Assembly (NCBI GenBank): GCA_021799485.1
Contig: JAJZAK010000004.1
Coordinates: 35,887-99,886 of the forward strand
Direction of reading: 5' to 3'
Origin: a bacterium
Lineage (GTDB): Bacteria; Elusimicrobiota; Elusimicrobia; UBA1565; UBA9628
Length of the DNA: 64,000 bases
In this document: piece after piece, positions 23,936-32,772 of the stretch
Layout: the number at the start of each line of letters is the position of its first letter
Position numbering within the stretch: position 1 is the stretch's first letter
The notes under the pieces: generated by a model
What the model was told of the DNA's origin: nothing
Databases searched by the model: none
The model's input: only the letters and a program-made list of their open reading frames with translations
Program-made: the position numbers and the translations under genes

Positions 23936-26900
23936 TTAGGCTCCCTTGAAAAGGTGGCTCCTCCCTAGCACCATCGCTTCAGCAGCCGATTGCCTCTCAT
24001 ATAACGGTGGAATGCTTTTGACGATCTTCATCGTCTCCAGGCTCACGCGGACGATGCGCTTGACGAGGTTCACGATGTATTTCGGGTCGTCCGACCAGTC
24101 GTTGGGGTCGTTTTCGATGCCGCTGTCCTTGTCGACGGCGACTTGGTATCGGTCCATGATCCATTCGATCGCGGGCTTGCCGTTCACCACGTATTCGTAG
24201 GCCTCGAGAGGGATGTTCTCCAAGGTCAGGCGGCTGTTGTAGATGATCCTGGTTTTGTCCTCGTCCTTGCCTTGCTTGGCAAAGCGCATCTTCTCGACGC
24301 GGTAGAGCTTCTTGGGATCGGCGGAAGACCCATCGAGGCGCTCCTTGATCGGGTAGGGCTCGACCGTCTCGTAGTTCAAGTGCCAGCGGGCGAGCTCCCG
24401 TCCGGCCTTGCTGAAGGCCCAGAAGTCCTTGGCCAGGGGTATGCGCGGAAGCATCTTCTTTAAGTCCGCCGCGAAGCGGCGCTTATATTCCGGCGAGTGC
24501 AGGATGCCGTAGACGTAGTAGAAGATGTCTTCCTTGCCGATCTTGCCGCCGTAGGCCTTCTCGAACTCGGCTACGGCCGCGTCGTTGATGGCATCTTTTT
24601 TGACCGGCCCGCTTGATTTCGCGCCCGCCGCGAAAAGCTCGCCGAAATCCTCGGCCCGCTCATAAAAATAGAGCGGGAAGCATTGTCCGCCGGCATCATG
24701 CAGATTCAGATCTGGGACGGCATCCGTTATCAGCGCGGAAAATTCCTTGCTCGCTCCGACACCGCTTACTGAAATCGCCAGATTCTTCAGCGCGGGCTCC
24801 GGGAAAATGCGCGGCATCTGATAAACCCTCTCGTTGAAGCGCCGGTTGAAGTACATCCATTGCTTGCAGTAGGGGCGGTACATTCCTTGCACGAGAGATT
24901 CGGGCTCGAATTCGTAATATTTCCCTTTGGCAAGATCATTTTTGAGATTCACCGTCCAACTGATCTTCTTGGGGTCGTTGTCTATAAAATTCTCGACGGA
25001 GACCATCCGGCCGATCTTCTTTTGATGCTTGTGGTAGGCCGAGACCTGATCGTTGTAAAAGCCGATCATCCGGCGCATGTCCTCCGCCACCTTTTCCTTG
25101 GAAAAATTGTAGGTCCAGGCGTCGCGGTTTGTGACCACACCTAAAGAGTAGAGCGTCCACAATGGCGGCCGTTTTTCTATTCCTTCCTTGTCGCCAGTGG
25201 GGATAAATTTCTCGAAGGCCGGATCGCGCTGGTTGATCCAGTCATGGTTGGCGTTGGGAACGATCTTCTTCCAGGGGACTTCCGTGATGTCGCCGCAGTC
25301 CTGGATGATCTTTAGCTTCTCATCGCGGCTCAAGTAGTCGCCGATGTCGTGGTAGAAAATCCGTCCTTTCTCCTTGGCCGCTGGATTTTTGACCAGCAAG
25401 GTAATCGCGATCGCAGTCCGCGTTCCTTCGCCAAAAACATTGCCTTTTTCCATTCGACGCTGTTCGCCAGAGGTGCGGGCATTGCCCCTCAAGTTGAAGC
25501 AGTAAACGGACGAGAACTCATCGGCCAGACACTTGCGCAGGCCATCGGCGGCGTTGCCGTCAATAAACGAGCCGTTGCTCACGAAACAGATGACGCCCCT
25601 GTCCTTGATTCGGTCGCTGGCCCAACGGATGGATCGGATGTAGGAATCGTAAAGCGTTTGCTTGAGCCCGCCGGAAGAATGTGCGGCATACGTCGTTTTA
25701 ATCCGCGCATCCAAGTTGGGATACTTCAAATTCTTGTTGGCGTCGTTTTCGCTGGTCTGTCTAGCCGAATAAGGCGGATTGCCGATGATGACGCGGATGT
25801 CGGCCTTTTTCTGCCGCGCCGCGCGCTTGTTGTTCTCGGGGAAGGTCGGCTCCTGCCCCGGCTCCACTCCCTCGGAGAGCTGGAAGGTGTCCGTCAGGAC
25901 GATCCCGTCGAAGGGGCGATACTTCCCGCCCGCGGCGCGGTGATAGGCTTCCTCGATGTTGACGGCGGCGATGTAGTAGGCGAGGAGGACGATTTCGTTG
26001 GCATGAAGCTCCTCCTCGTACTTGCGCGGCAGGTCCTTGGGGGCGATCATCCCGCTTTGGATCAAACGCACGATGAAGGTCCCCGTGCCGGTGAAGGGGT
26101 CCAGGATATGGACGCCCTTGTCGCCTAAGTCCGCGCCAAACTCCCGCTTGAGCGCCGCCGCGGCGCTTTTGAGTATGAAATCCACGATGGGAATCGGCGT
26201 GTAGACGATGCCGAGCCGCTCCGCCAGGCGCGGGAAGGCCGCCCGGAAAAACTTCTCATAGAGCTCCGTGACGACGCGCTGGCGGCCCTCCGGCGTGTCG
26301 AGGCCCTGGGCGCGCTCCCGGACGCTCGCGTAGAACTTATCGAGGGCCACCGTCTCCTTCTCAAGAGACTGGTCCTCCAGAGCGTCCACCATTTTCTGCA
26401 TGGCGATCGAGACGGGGTTGTGCTTGGTGAATTCGTAGCCCTCGAAAAGAGCGTCGAAGACGGGTTTTGTGATGAGGTGCTGGGAGAGCATCTCGACGGC
26501 GGCCGCCTCGTCGATACTGGGATTGATGTTGCGCTGGAGGCCCTTGAGAAATGAAGCAAAAACCGCCCGTGCCTTCTTGTTTGGGCCATCGAGGACAGCC
26601 TTGATCCTTGTTGAGTGCCGCTCGGCGATCCGGGCCACGTCCTTGGCCCAGTTCTCCCAATACTCGCGCTGGCCGCATCTAAGGACGATCTTGGCGTAAA
26701 TGGCGTCGCGCCACTCCTCGATATGGGGGAAATCAACCGCGAGCCGGGCGGCGTCCTGAAGCGAGGAAGCCTCCCCCTCGCCGTCCCAGCCGCCGACGCC
26801 GATGACCTGGATTTGATCCGGGCGCATTTTATTGAGATCGATCTTGTTGATCGTGGCGTTGAAGCGGTCGTCGTGAGCCCGCAGGGCCTGGAGGACCTGC

Positions 26901-28756
26901 CAGATCACCTTGTATTTCTGGTTGTCCCTGAGGGCCTCCTCGGGCGGCATGTCCGCCGGGATGGCCACGGGGAGAATGATGTAGCCGTATTCCTTGCCCG
27001 GAGCCTTGCGCATGACGCGGCCGACCGACTGCACGACGTCCACGACGGAATTGCGCGGGTTGAGAAACAGCACCGCGTCCAAGGCAGGCACGTCCACGCC
27101 CTCGGCCAGGCACCGGGCGTTGGAGAGAATGCGGCAGACGCCGTCCTCCGTTTCGGCCTTAAGCCAGTCGAGCCTCTCGTTGCGCTTCAAGGCGTTGAAG
27201 GTGCCGTCCACGTGCTCCGCCTCGCAGGCGATCGCCGCGCGGCTTGCGCCGCTCATCTTCTGGTGCTCGCCCACGACGACCGAGAACAGCCCCGCGATCC
27301 TCTGGGAATCCTTGATGGAGCGGCAAAAGGCCACGGCCCGGCGCATCGGCGCGGCGTCGAGCGCGGCGTAGCCATTGTCTTTCCCGACAAAGCGTTTCGA
27401 GAGCCCATTCCAGCAGCCGACGATTTTCGCCGCGTCTTCGAGATTCATCTCGGTGTTTCGATCCGCCAGCTGCTTTTGAAACGTCCGGCCGACGAACTTC
27501 TCGTCCACGGCCAGCACCATGACCTTGTAGTCGGAGAGCAGAGCCTCCCGGACGGCCTCGGAAAACCCGAGGCGGTGGAATTCGGGGCCGAAGACCTGCT
27601 CGTCATCCATCGAGCAAAGGAGGGCGTCCGCTTCCTTGGCCTTGGTCTTGGCCTCGTCGCCGTAAATGCGCGGTGTCGCCGTCATGTAAAGGCGCTTCTT
27701 GGCCTTGATGAAGTCGGCGTCGTGGACGCGGACAAAATACGACTCGTCCTCGTCCGCGAGCGTCACGCCCGTGGTTCGATGCGCCTCGTCGCAGATGACG
27801 AGGTCGAAGGCGGGCAAGCCGTGCTTCTTCTGCGCCTCCGAGACGACCTTGATGGACTGGTAGGTCGAGAAAACGACGGTCAGGCTTTTTGTGCTCGCCC
27901 CAGCCTTGACCTGCCGGGCGAACTTGGCCGCGTCCGTGGTCGCGGGATAGGCCAGGTCGTGGACGCCGATGTCCTCGCTGGCCGATCTTTTGCCGACCTT
28001 GACGTCGGAGCAGACGACATGGCCGCGAAGCGGCGCCTCCGCTTCGGCGGTCCACTCCCGCAGCGATTGGGAAACAAGCGAGATCGAGGGGACCAGATAA
28101 AGCACCCGGCCGTTGGGCGAGGCCAGCTCCTCCGCGATCTTGAGCGCCGTGAAGGTCTTGCCGGTCCCGCAGGCCATGATGAGCTTGCCTCGGTCCTGCT
28201 TTTTGAAGCCTGCCAGGACGTCCTTGAGCGCGGCTTCCTGGTGCGGAAGGATTCTTTTTTTGCCCTTGAGCCCGATGGACTGAGGGCGGCCGGCGCTGAA
28301 CAGGCTCCAATCGATGGGGCTTGACTCCAGGTCCTGGACGCGCAGGCGGCTGACGGGAATGCGCTGGTTGCTCAGGGCCTCCTCGGCGTTGAGGCTCCAG
28401 TTGTCCGTGGTCGAGACGATGAGGCGGCTCGTGAAGGGCTCCTTGCCGGAGGATGTGAAGAACGAATCGAGGTCGCCTTTTTGGAGGACATGCTCGGGCG
28501 CGTAGAACTTGCATTGGACGGCGCAATAGCCCCCCGCGCGCTCCTTGGCCACGATGTCGATGCCCGTGTCGGGGCGGCCGCCCCGCTCGGGCCATTCCGA
28601 CCAGAGCCAGACGTCGCTGAATCGGTCGTGGTAGAGGGGATCGATCTTCAGGTAGGCGGCGATGAGGCGCTCGAACTTGTCGCCCAGTTCGCGAGAGGAC
28701 TCCGCCTCGCGCCGGAACTCGGCCAGGATGTCGTTGAGGGTTGTGGAGCGCCGCAT
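23936..28756 (-). CDS. Type ISP restriction-modification enzyme (nuclease-helicase-methylase)
   Basis: About 1606 residues from the ATG at 28756 (GGGGGAG upstream; a GTG at 28795 is possible). The length and order fit single-chain LlaGI/LlaBIII-type enzymes. An N-terminal Mrr-like nuclease has GIDIVA...AVQCKFY (about 65-90). A superfamily 2 motor has Walker A ACGTGKT (about 195), DEAH in ICDEAHRT (about 322) and TATPRIY. A helical coupler follows, then an N6-adenine methylase with motif I DPFTGTGTF (about 885) and motif IV NPPY (about 992). The C-terminal 450 residues should contain target recognition. Such enzymes methylate one strand and, on unmodified DNA, translocate and cut after collision. 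No frameshift was seen, so it may be active. Confidence 0.9.
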   Translation of the reverse strand: MRRSTTLNDILAEFRREAESSRELGDKFERLIAAYLKIDPLYHDRFSDVWLWSEWPERGGRPDTGIDIVAKERAGGYCAVQCKFYAPEHVLQKGDLDSFFTSSGKEPFTSRLIVSTTDNWSLNAEEALSNQRIPVSRLRVQDLESSPIDWSLFSAGRPQSIGLKGKKRILPHQEAALKDVLAGFKKQDRGKLIMACGTGKTFTALKIAEELASPNGRVLYLVPSISLVSQSLREWTAEAEAPLRGHVVCSDVKVGKRSASEDIGVHDLAYPATTDAAKFARQVKAGASTKSLTVVFSTYQSIKVVSEAQKKHGLPAFDLVICDEAHRTTGVTLADEDESYFVRVHDADFIKAKKRLYMTATPRIYGDEAKTKAKEADALLCSMDDEQVFGPEFHRLGFSEAVREALLSDYKVMVLAVDEKFVGRTFQKQLADRNTEMNLEDAAKIVGCWNGLSKRFVGKDNGYAALDAAPMRRAVAFCRSIKDSQRIAGLFSVVVGEHQKMSGASRAAIACEAEHVDGTFNALKRNERLDWLKAETEDGVCRILSNARCLAEGVDVPALDAVLFLNPRNSVVDVVQSVGRVMRKAPGKEYGYIILPVAIPADMPPEEALRDNQKYKVIWQVLQALRAHDDRFNATINKIDLNKMRPDQIQVIGVGGWDGEGEASSLQDAARLAVDFPHIEEWRDAIYAKIVLRCGQREYWENWAKDVARIAERHSTRIKAVLDGPNKKARAVFASFLKGLQRNINPSIDEAAAVEMLSQHLITKPVFDALFEGYEFTKHNPVSIAMQKMVDALEDQSLEKETVALDKFYASVRERAQGLDTPEGRQRVVTELYEKFFRAAFPRLAERLGIVYTPIPIVDFILKSAAAALKREFGADLGDKGVHILDPFTGTGTFIVRLIQSGMIAPKDLPRKYEEELHANEIVLLAYYIAAVNIEEAYHRAAGGKYRPFDGIVLTDTFQLSEGVEPGQEPTFPENNKRAARQKKADIRVIIGNPPYSARQTSENDANKNLKYPNLDARIKTTYAAHSSGGLKQTLYDSYIRSIRWASDRIKDRGVICFVSNGSFIDGNAADGLRKCLADEFSSVYCFNLRGNARTSGEQRRMEKGNVFGEGTRTAIAITLLVKNPAAKEKGRIFYHDIGDYLSRDEKLKIIQDCGDITEVPWKKIVPNANHDWINQRDPAFEKFIPTGDKEGIEKRPPLWTLYSLGVVTNRDAWTYNFSKEKVAEDMRRMIGFYNDQVSAYHKHQKKIGRMVSVENFIDNDPKKISWTVNLKNDLAKGKYYEFEPESLVQGMYRPYCKQWMYFNRRFNERVYQMPRIFPEPALKNLAISVSGVGASKEFSALITDAVPDLNLHDAGGQCFPLYFYERAEDFGELFAAGAKSSGPVKKDAINDAAVAEFEKAYGGKIGKEDIFYYVYGILHSPEYKRRFAADLKKMLPRIPLAKDFWAFSKAGRELARWHLNYETVEPYPIKERLDGSSADPKKLYRVEKMRFAKQGKDEDKTRIIYNSRLTLENIPLEAYEYVVNGKPAIEWIMDRYQVAVDKDSGIENDPNDWSDDPKYIVNLVKRIVRVSLETMKIVKSIPPLYERQSAAEAMVLGRSHLFKGA

Positions 28757-28882
28757 GACGGCGGCTGCTCCCCCCGCCGCAGAATTTGCCTTCACGATTT
28801 ATCGGAAACGGAATAGGGCCATGAGCTCAATAGTTGGTCCAGCTTGGCCAGACAGAGCGTCCCGTGAGCCATTGGCCCGCCT

Positions 28883-28888
28883 ATTATA
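28883..28888 (-). promoter_or_regulatory. Possible -10 box for the restriction gene
   Basis: TATAAT on the minus strand, about 125 nt upstream of the ATG. The -35 is weak. The rest of 28757-28978 shows nothing recognisable. Confidence 0.4.
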
Positions 28889-28978
28889 GCGTTTGCTGAG
28901 AGAAATCAGTATTTGCCCGCGCACTCGCAGACGGCCCGCCGGCGACGCCGGGGCCGCCTGCGGATTCCCTGGGGCCGT

Positions 28979-29182
28979 CTAGGCGCCCGTGCCGCTTCCC
29001 TTCAGGTAGCCCTCGCGCTTCAAGCGCTCCGAGATCGCCTCAAAGCCCAGCGCGTAGAAGCTCGTCCCCGTCGCCTTCTTGTAGGCCCTCGCGGCCTCAA
29101 GAATCGCCGCGTTCACCCGGATCGCCCGGATGATCGGCTTTTCCTCCCCCTCCTTCTTCACGGCCTTCTTCGCGTTCGTCAT
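28979..29182 (-). CDS. Small basic protein, possibly RHH-type DNA binding
   Basis: 67 residues from an ATG with AGGAGG upstream. A Lys/Glu-rich start is followed by IIRAIRVNAAILEAARAYKKATG..FYALGFEAISERLKREG: one predicted beta strand and two helices, as in ribbon-helix-helix regulators. It could be an island regulator or recombination accessory factor. Identity is not certain. Confidence 0.5.
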   Translation of the reverse strand: MTNAKKAVKKEGEEKPIIRAIRVNAAILEAARAYKKATGTSFYALGFEAISERLKREGYLKGSGTGA

Positions 29183-29365
29183 GCTCGCCTCCTCGTTTTT
29201 GATTCGGGCGCGGCCCCGCTCGCCGGCGGGCACCGCCCGTTGCGAGGGACAGGGCTACCTCGTTGGGCCGCCTGAGTTCAAGCTCAATCTTTCGGCCGGC
29301 CCGACAATGCCTTGATCGAGGGCGCCCAGCTGATGCTGAATGTGTCCTGCCCAAGGAGGGCAAGC

Positions 29366-30001
29366 ATGGATCAAAACGAGAAGCCGGACCCGCGGGAGGG
29401 GAGCGCGCTGTGCCGAATCAACGCGCTCCACGGCCTGCGGCTCAAGGAATTGCAGACCCGCTACAAGGAACTATTCGGCGGGGAGAATCCCCCCGCCAAC
29501 AAGGCCTATCTCCTGCGCCGCATCGCCTACAAAATCCAGGAGGAGGCCTTCGGCGGCAAGCCCTGGGGCAAGGCCGACGTCGCCCGCCTGCTCGCCAACC
29601 CCCTCTGCCTCGGCAAGGTCCTCTACCGGGGCGCCCTCTACGACGGCCTGCACCCGGGCATCGTCCCCCCGGAGCTCCCCCGCGCGGCCGGCCGCCGCGC
29701 CGGAGCCGGCCAAGCCGCCTGCCAAGCCAGCTCCGTCAACGCCCAGGCCATCGAAAACGCCGTCGTCGCCAAGGTCGCGGAGATCGCCTCCACAAGGCCG
29801 GAATATAAGGACAGGCAGCTCGCGATCAATACGCCCGCCTGGCAGGCCCTCTTCCCCCAGGAGCGGCGGCGGGTGCTCAACCTGCTTCTTAAGAAGGTCG
29901 AATATGACGGTCTGGGGGTGAAACTGGCCGTCGAGATGAACCCCGAGGGGATCGCCGCCTTGGAGCGGGAGCTGTGCGCCACGAATTCGACGTCGAGCTG
30001 A
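29366..30001 (+). pseudogene. DUF2924-like and large serine recombinase C-terminal remnant, fused
   Basis: 211 residues; AAGGAGG precedes the ATG. Residues about 20-60 (GLRLKELQTRYKELFGG..YLLRRIAYKIQE) resemble the DUF2924 proteins that sit beside large serine recombinases. They run directly into a recombinase-domain fragment (NPLCLGKVLYRGALYDGLH) and a recombinase-like C-terminus (PAWQALFPQERRRVLNLLLKKV). The catalytic serine domain and zinc ribbon are missing, so this is best read as an internal-deletion fusion of two genes. It is probably the wreck of the island's integrase. Confidence 0.65.
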
Positions 30002-30420
30002 GATCGGCCGTCGCCCGGCCCAAGCCCGCGACCAAGCCGCGCCTACCCCCCATCCGCAGGACCCTGGTCCTGGCCTACCAGATCGCCGACTCCATGAAGG
30101 GCAACGGAATCTCCTCCCTGAAGGCTTTTTGCCGGCGCGCCGGCATCACCTCCGCCCGTGGCTCGCAGATCATGGCGCTCTTGAACCTCTCCCCCGCCAT
30201 CCAGGCGGAAATCCTACTGGGCGACCGGCGGCCGCTGCTCAAAATCGCCGAGCGCCAGATTCGCCACATCGTCCAGGAGGCCCTCTGGACCCGCCAGGAG
30301 GAGCTGTGGCGGGCGCTCATGATGAGGCAGGGGTCTAGATGCTTGGGGGCACGTTTTGGCGTCCTTCCTTCAACAATGCCAAAGCCGCCACAACTCCTGT
30401 CCGCCTCAATGCGCTGTTGA
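29974..30420 (+). CDS. HTH protein of the serine-recombinase module (copy 1)
   Basis: 148 residues from a GTG overlapping the recombinase remnant. It includes a helix-turn-helix-like segment (SLKAFCRRAGITSARGSQIM) followed by LLNLSPAIQAEILLGD, the layout of small proteins encoded after phage-type large serine recombinases. Nearly the whole coding part lies inside a 427-bp direct repeat. The C-terminal about 40 residues look like read-through into non-coding DNA. It may be non-functional. Confidence 0.55.
   Translation: MRHEFDVELRSAVARPKPATKPRLPPIRRTLVLAYQIADSMKGNGISSLKAFCRRAGITSARGSQIMALLNLSPAIQAEILLGDRRPLLKIAERQIRHIVQEALWTRQEELWRALMMRQGSRCLGARFGVLPSTMPKPPQLLSASMRC
29985..30411 (+). repeat. 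427-bp direct repeat, copy 1
   Basis: Nearly identical to 32062-32488, with a few clustered differences (for example ACCCTGGTC versus ACCATCGTC). It holds the HTH gene of the recombinase module. Together the copies bracket about 1.65 kb containing a toxin-antitoxin pair and two TRL-like genes. Confidence 0.9.
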
Positions 30421-30467
30421 TTTGCCGCAAGGTTTCTGTTACGCTTAAGTCCCAAGGAGAACATTCA

Positions 30468-30668
30468 ATGTCCACCATCACCATTCCGAAAAATGTGACC
30501 CACGGGGACGAGCTTGTCGTCGTGCGCCGGAAGGATTACGAGGAGCTGCACAAGCATCTTGGAGAAGTTAGGAACGCGATGGCAAAAATCCGGCGGGGAA
30601 ACAAGGAACTGCTTCAGCGAAGAACCCGCATTACGACCAAATCCTTATCGGAACTCCACGCGGCGTAA
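30468..30668 (+). CDS. Antitoxin of a type II toxin-antitoxin pair
   Basis: 66 residues from an ATG with AAGGAGA. The N-terminus (TITIPKNVTHGDELVVVRRKDYEELHK) looks like an AbrB/Phd-style DNA-binding strand region followed by a helix. The basic C-terminal tail would wrap the toxin. Its stop overlaps the toxin start (TAATG), the usual antitoxin-first coupling. A TTGATT-17-TACGCT promoter may lie at 30417-30445. Confidence 0.75.
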   Translation: MSTITIPKNVTHGDELVVVRRKDYEELHKHLGEVRNAMAKIRRGNKELLQRRTRITTKSLSELHAA

Positions 30669-30940
30669 TGCGCCGTCCCATCGCGGCAGTCCACTTAACT
30701 TCCGATTTTCAAAAGTCTTTCCGCCGCCTTCCGAAAAATATTCGACGTCTCGCGGAAAAGAAAGATCGATGGTTTCGTTCGGATGCCTTCGACCCTCGTC
30801 TTGAGACCCATAAATTGAAGGGTGAATTGGCAGGGTACTGGGCCTACTCGGTCAACTATCAGCATCGGATTTTATTCGCGTTTCTCGGGAGCGATGAAGT
30901 CATCTACTACGATGTGGGCACGCATGAAATCTACAGATGA
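30668..30940 (+). CDS. RelE/ParE-family toxin
   Basis: 90 residues. Pattern: HLTSDFQKSFRRLPKN.. then HKLKGELAGYWAYSVNYQHRILFAF and YYDVGTHEIYR, the core strands of the RelE/YafQ/ParE fold. Such toxins cut mRNA at the ribosome or poison gyrase; which applies cannot be told here. ATG overlaps the antitoxin stop. The following 30941-31197 shows no gene. Confidence 0.85.
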   Translation: MRRPIAAVHLTSDFQKSFRRLPKNIRRLAEKKDRWFRSDAFDPRLETHKLKGELAGYWAYSVNYQHRILFAFLGSDEVIYYDVGTHEIYR

Positions 30941-31197
30941 GCGTCCCAGCATGACCGCAGAAGTTTTCTGGACCCGACTTCAAAACCCTCCCTCGCGCCG
31001 CCCGTCAAGACTTCCTTGACAGGTGGTATCCGATCACCGGCTGCGGCGAAACCTGGGGGCTATCGCCAAACCGTCAGAGAAACGCCGCGAAGCGGCTCCA
31101 GAAGGGCGTTTGGCACCGATTCCCCCCTCCAAATCCAGTTGCTAGAGCCGCAAAGCGGCACCGTGACCGCCAGGGGGCGGTCTGAAGCCCAAAGGGG

Positions 31198-31629
31198 CTA
31201 TTTTGAGGAAGGTCGCGCGCCGACGAAGCCGCGCCCGGCGACCTCGACGCAGAGCCTCTGGTAGACGTCCAGGAGGACGATATGGCGCAGATCGATGCGT
31301 ACGTCGTAGACGCCGCTGATTCCCGGATAGTCGCGACGGATGTTCGCGAACGCTTTCTTGAAGCCGCCGTTGCCGTACGCTCCGGAAATCTTAGCCGCTC
31401 GCAGCGAAAGGGAGAGGGGGCTTGCGAAGGAATGCTGGCAGCTCTCGCCGCGCACCGCTCCGATATCGCGGCTCCCCGGAGGAATCTCCCGCCGCGTCAT
31501 GAACAAGGACGAAAGCGGGCCCCGGCTATCGTTGAAGACCACGTTGCCGCTGGTGGGAACGAGGCGGGGGCGCGCTTGATACCAGACGGGCTGCGAGAGG
31601 GCGGAGGCGAGCCACACGAGAAAATTCAT
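31198..31629 (-). CDS. Predicted exported partner of a TRL-like lipoprotein
   Basis: 143 residues with a short hydrophobic N-terminus (FLVWLASALSQPVW). It has a conserved-looking C-terminal segment ending VYDVRIDLRHIVLLDVYQRLCVEVAGRG that resembles TRL-family proteins. It is encoded 25 nt downstream of the TRL-like lipoprotein and probably acts with it in the periplasm. Function unknown. Confidence 0.55.
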   Translation of the reverse strand: MNFLVWLASALSQPVWYQARPRLVPTSGNVVFNDSRGPLSSLFMTRREIPPGSRDIGAVRGESCQHSFASPLSLSLRAAKISGAYGNGGFKKAFANIRRDYPGISGVYDVRIDLRHIVLLDVYQRLCVEVAGRGFVGARPSSK

Positions 31630-31654
31630 CCCGGAAGCCCCTCGAGAGCCTTCC

Positions 31655-32002
31655 TCACACGCGTCCCACCTTGCCCTCCACGATCGTGCAGACCTTGGAG
31701 TAAACGCCGAAGAAATAGGTCTTCACCCGCTCGTCGTTCTTGACGTCGTAGAGCATCGACCCCTGCGGGCTGTTTTTCAGCGCGTTCTGGACCGCCGCCT
31801 GGTAGCCGAAATTCCCCCAGCTGAACATCCAAAGCACAGAGCGGCTGCAGGACTTGCCGGTGGCGACCGGGTCCGTCACGGACGCTTTGACGTCGATGGC
31901 GGTTTGGGAACGCCACGCATACGGCGCCTGGACATTGGCGTAGAGCGTGCAGCCGCACAGCAGGGCAACGACGCCGAGAGCCGCTCCATTGGGAAGCCTC
32001 AT
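31655..32002 (-). CDS. TRL-like family lipoprotein
   Basis: 115 residues. Signal peptide with lipobox ALLCGC. The body (LYANVQAPYAWRS.., TGKSCSRSVLWMFSWGNFGY, VKTYFFGVYSKVCTIVEGK) fits the TRL-like family of small bacterial lipoproteins. The role of the family is unknown. It is the first gene of a two-gene minus-strand unit between the 427-bp repeats. Confidence 0.72.
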   Translation of the reverse strand: MRLPNGAALGVVALLCGCTLYANVQAPYAWRSQTAIDVKASVTDPVATGKSCSRSVLWMFSWGNFGYQAAVQNALKNSPQGSMLYDVKNDERVKTYFFGVYSKVCTIVEGKVGRV

Positions 32003-32061
32003 GGGTTGCCGAGCGTTAGACGCAAGCCGAGCCCTGAAAGTGTCGCCGCTAAATTAAAAAT

Positions 32062-32488
32062 ATTCGACGTCGAGCTGAGATCGGCCGTCGCCCGGCCCAA
32101 GCCCGCGACCAAGCCGCGCCTACCCCCCATCCGCAGGACCATCGTCCTGGCCTATCAGATCGCCGACTCCATGAAGGGCAACGGAATCTCCTCCCTGAAG
32201 GCTTTTTGCCGGCGCGCCGGCATCACCTCCGCCCGTGGCTCGCAGATCATGGCGCTCTTGAACCTCTCCCCCGCCATCCAGGAGGAGATTCTTCTCGGCG
32301 ACCGGCGGCCGCTGCTCAAAATCGCCGAGCGCCAGATTCGCCACATCGTCCAGGAGGCCCTCTGGACCCGCCAGGAGGAGCTGTGGCGGGCGCTCATGAT
32401 GAGGCAGGGGTCTAGATGCTTGGGGGCACGTTTTGGCGTCCTTCCTTCAACAATGCCAAAGCCGCCACAACTCCTGTCCGCCTCAATG
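32062..32488 (+). repeat. 427-bp direct repeat, copy 2
   Basis: Second copy of 29985-30411, carrying the HTH reading frame from FDVELRSAV onward but lacking its normal start, so gene copy 2 is probably dead. Its right end abuts a truncated TonB-like fragment. Confidence 0.9.
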
Positions 32489-32640
32489 AGTTGATGCGAG
32501 ATCTTGACCGGGACGGGGCCGTTTCCGACTTCGGCGGGAGCGAAGCGCATGAGCCGCGCCACTTTCTCGGCCGCGGCGTCGAAATAGGGGCCTGCCGTCT
32601 TCGCGATATCGATGTCGTGGATGAGCCCGTCGTCTCCGAA
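32489..32640 (-). pseudogene. TonB C-terminal-like fragment truncated at the repeat
   Basis: The minus strand encodes GDDGLIHDIDIAKTAGPYFD, AAAEKVARLMRFAPAEVG and PVPVKISHQL. This is the layout of a TonB C-terminal domain (DGxV..S.G...D.AA...F.PA..G.PV.V). The frame then runs into repeat copy 2. No start or upstream TM part is present. Read as a leftover of an energy-transducer gene broken by the duplication. Confidence 0.5.
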
Positions 32641-32772
32641 ACGGGCCCGTTGGACTCGTGAGTGTTGCGTCCCGCGACACTTTTGATCTCGCCCTGGCGT
32701 CCAATACAAGCCGCGTCATCCGGAGACGGCATGCGTCAGGCGCGGCAAGAGAAGCAAGGAGGTGTTGACAAT

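Noticed and set aside
26615..28324. 569-codon plus-strand frame inside the restriction enzyme gene
   Set aside because: It is the GC-rich shadow of the conserved helicase domain and has no recognisable motifs.
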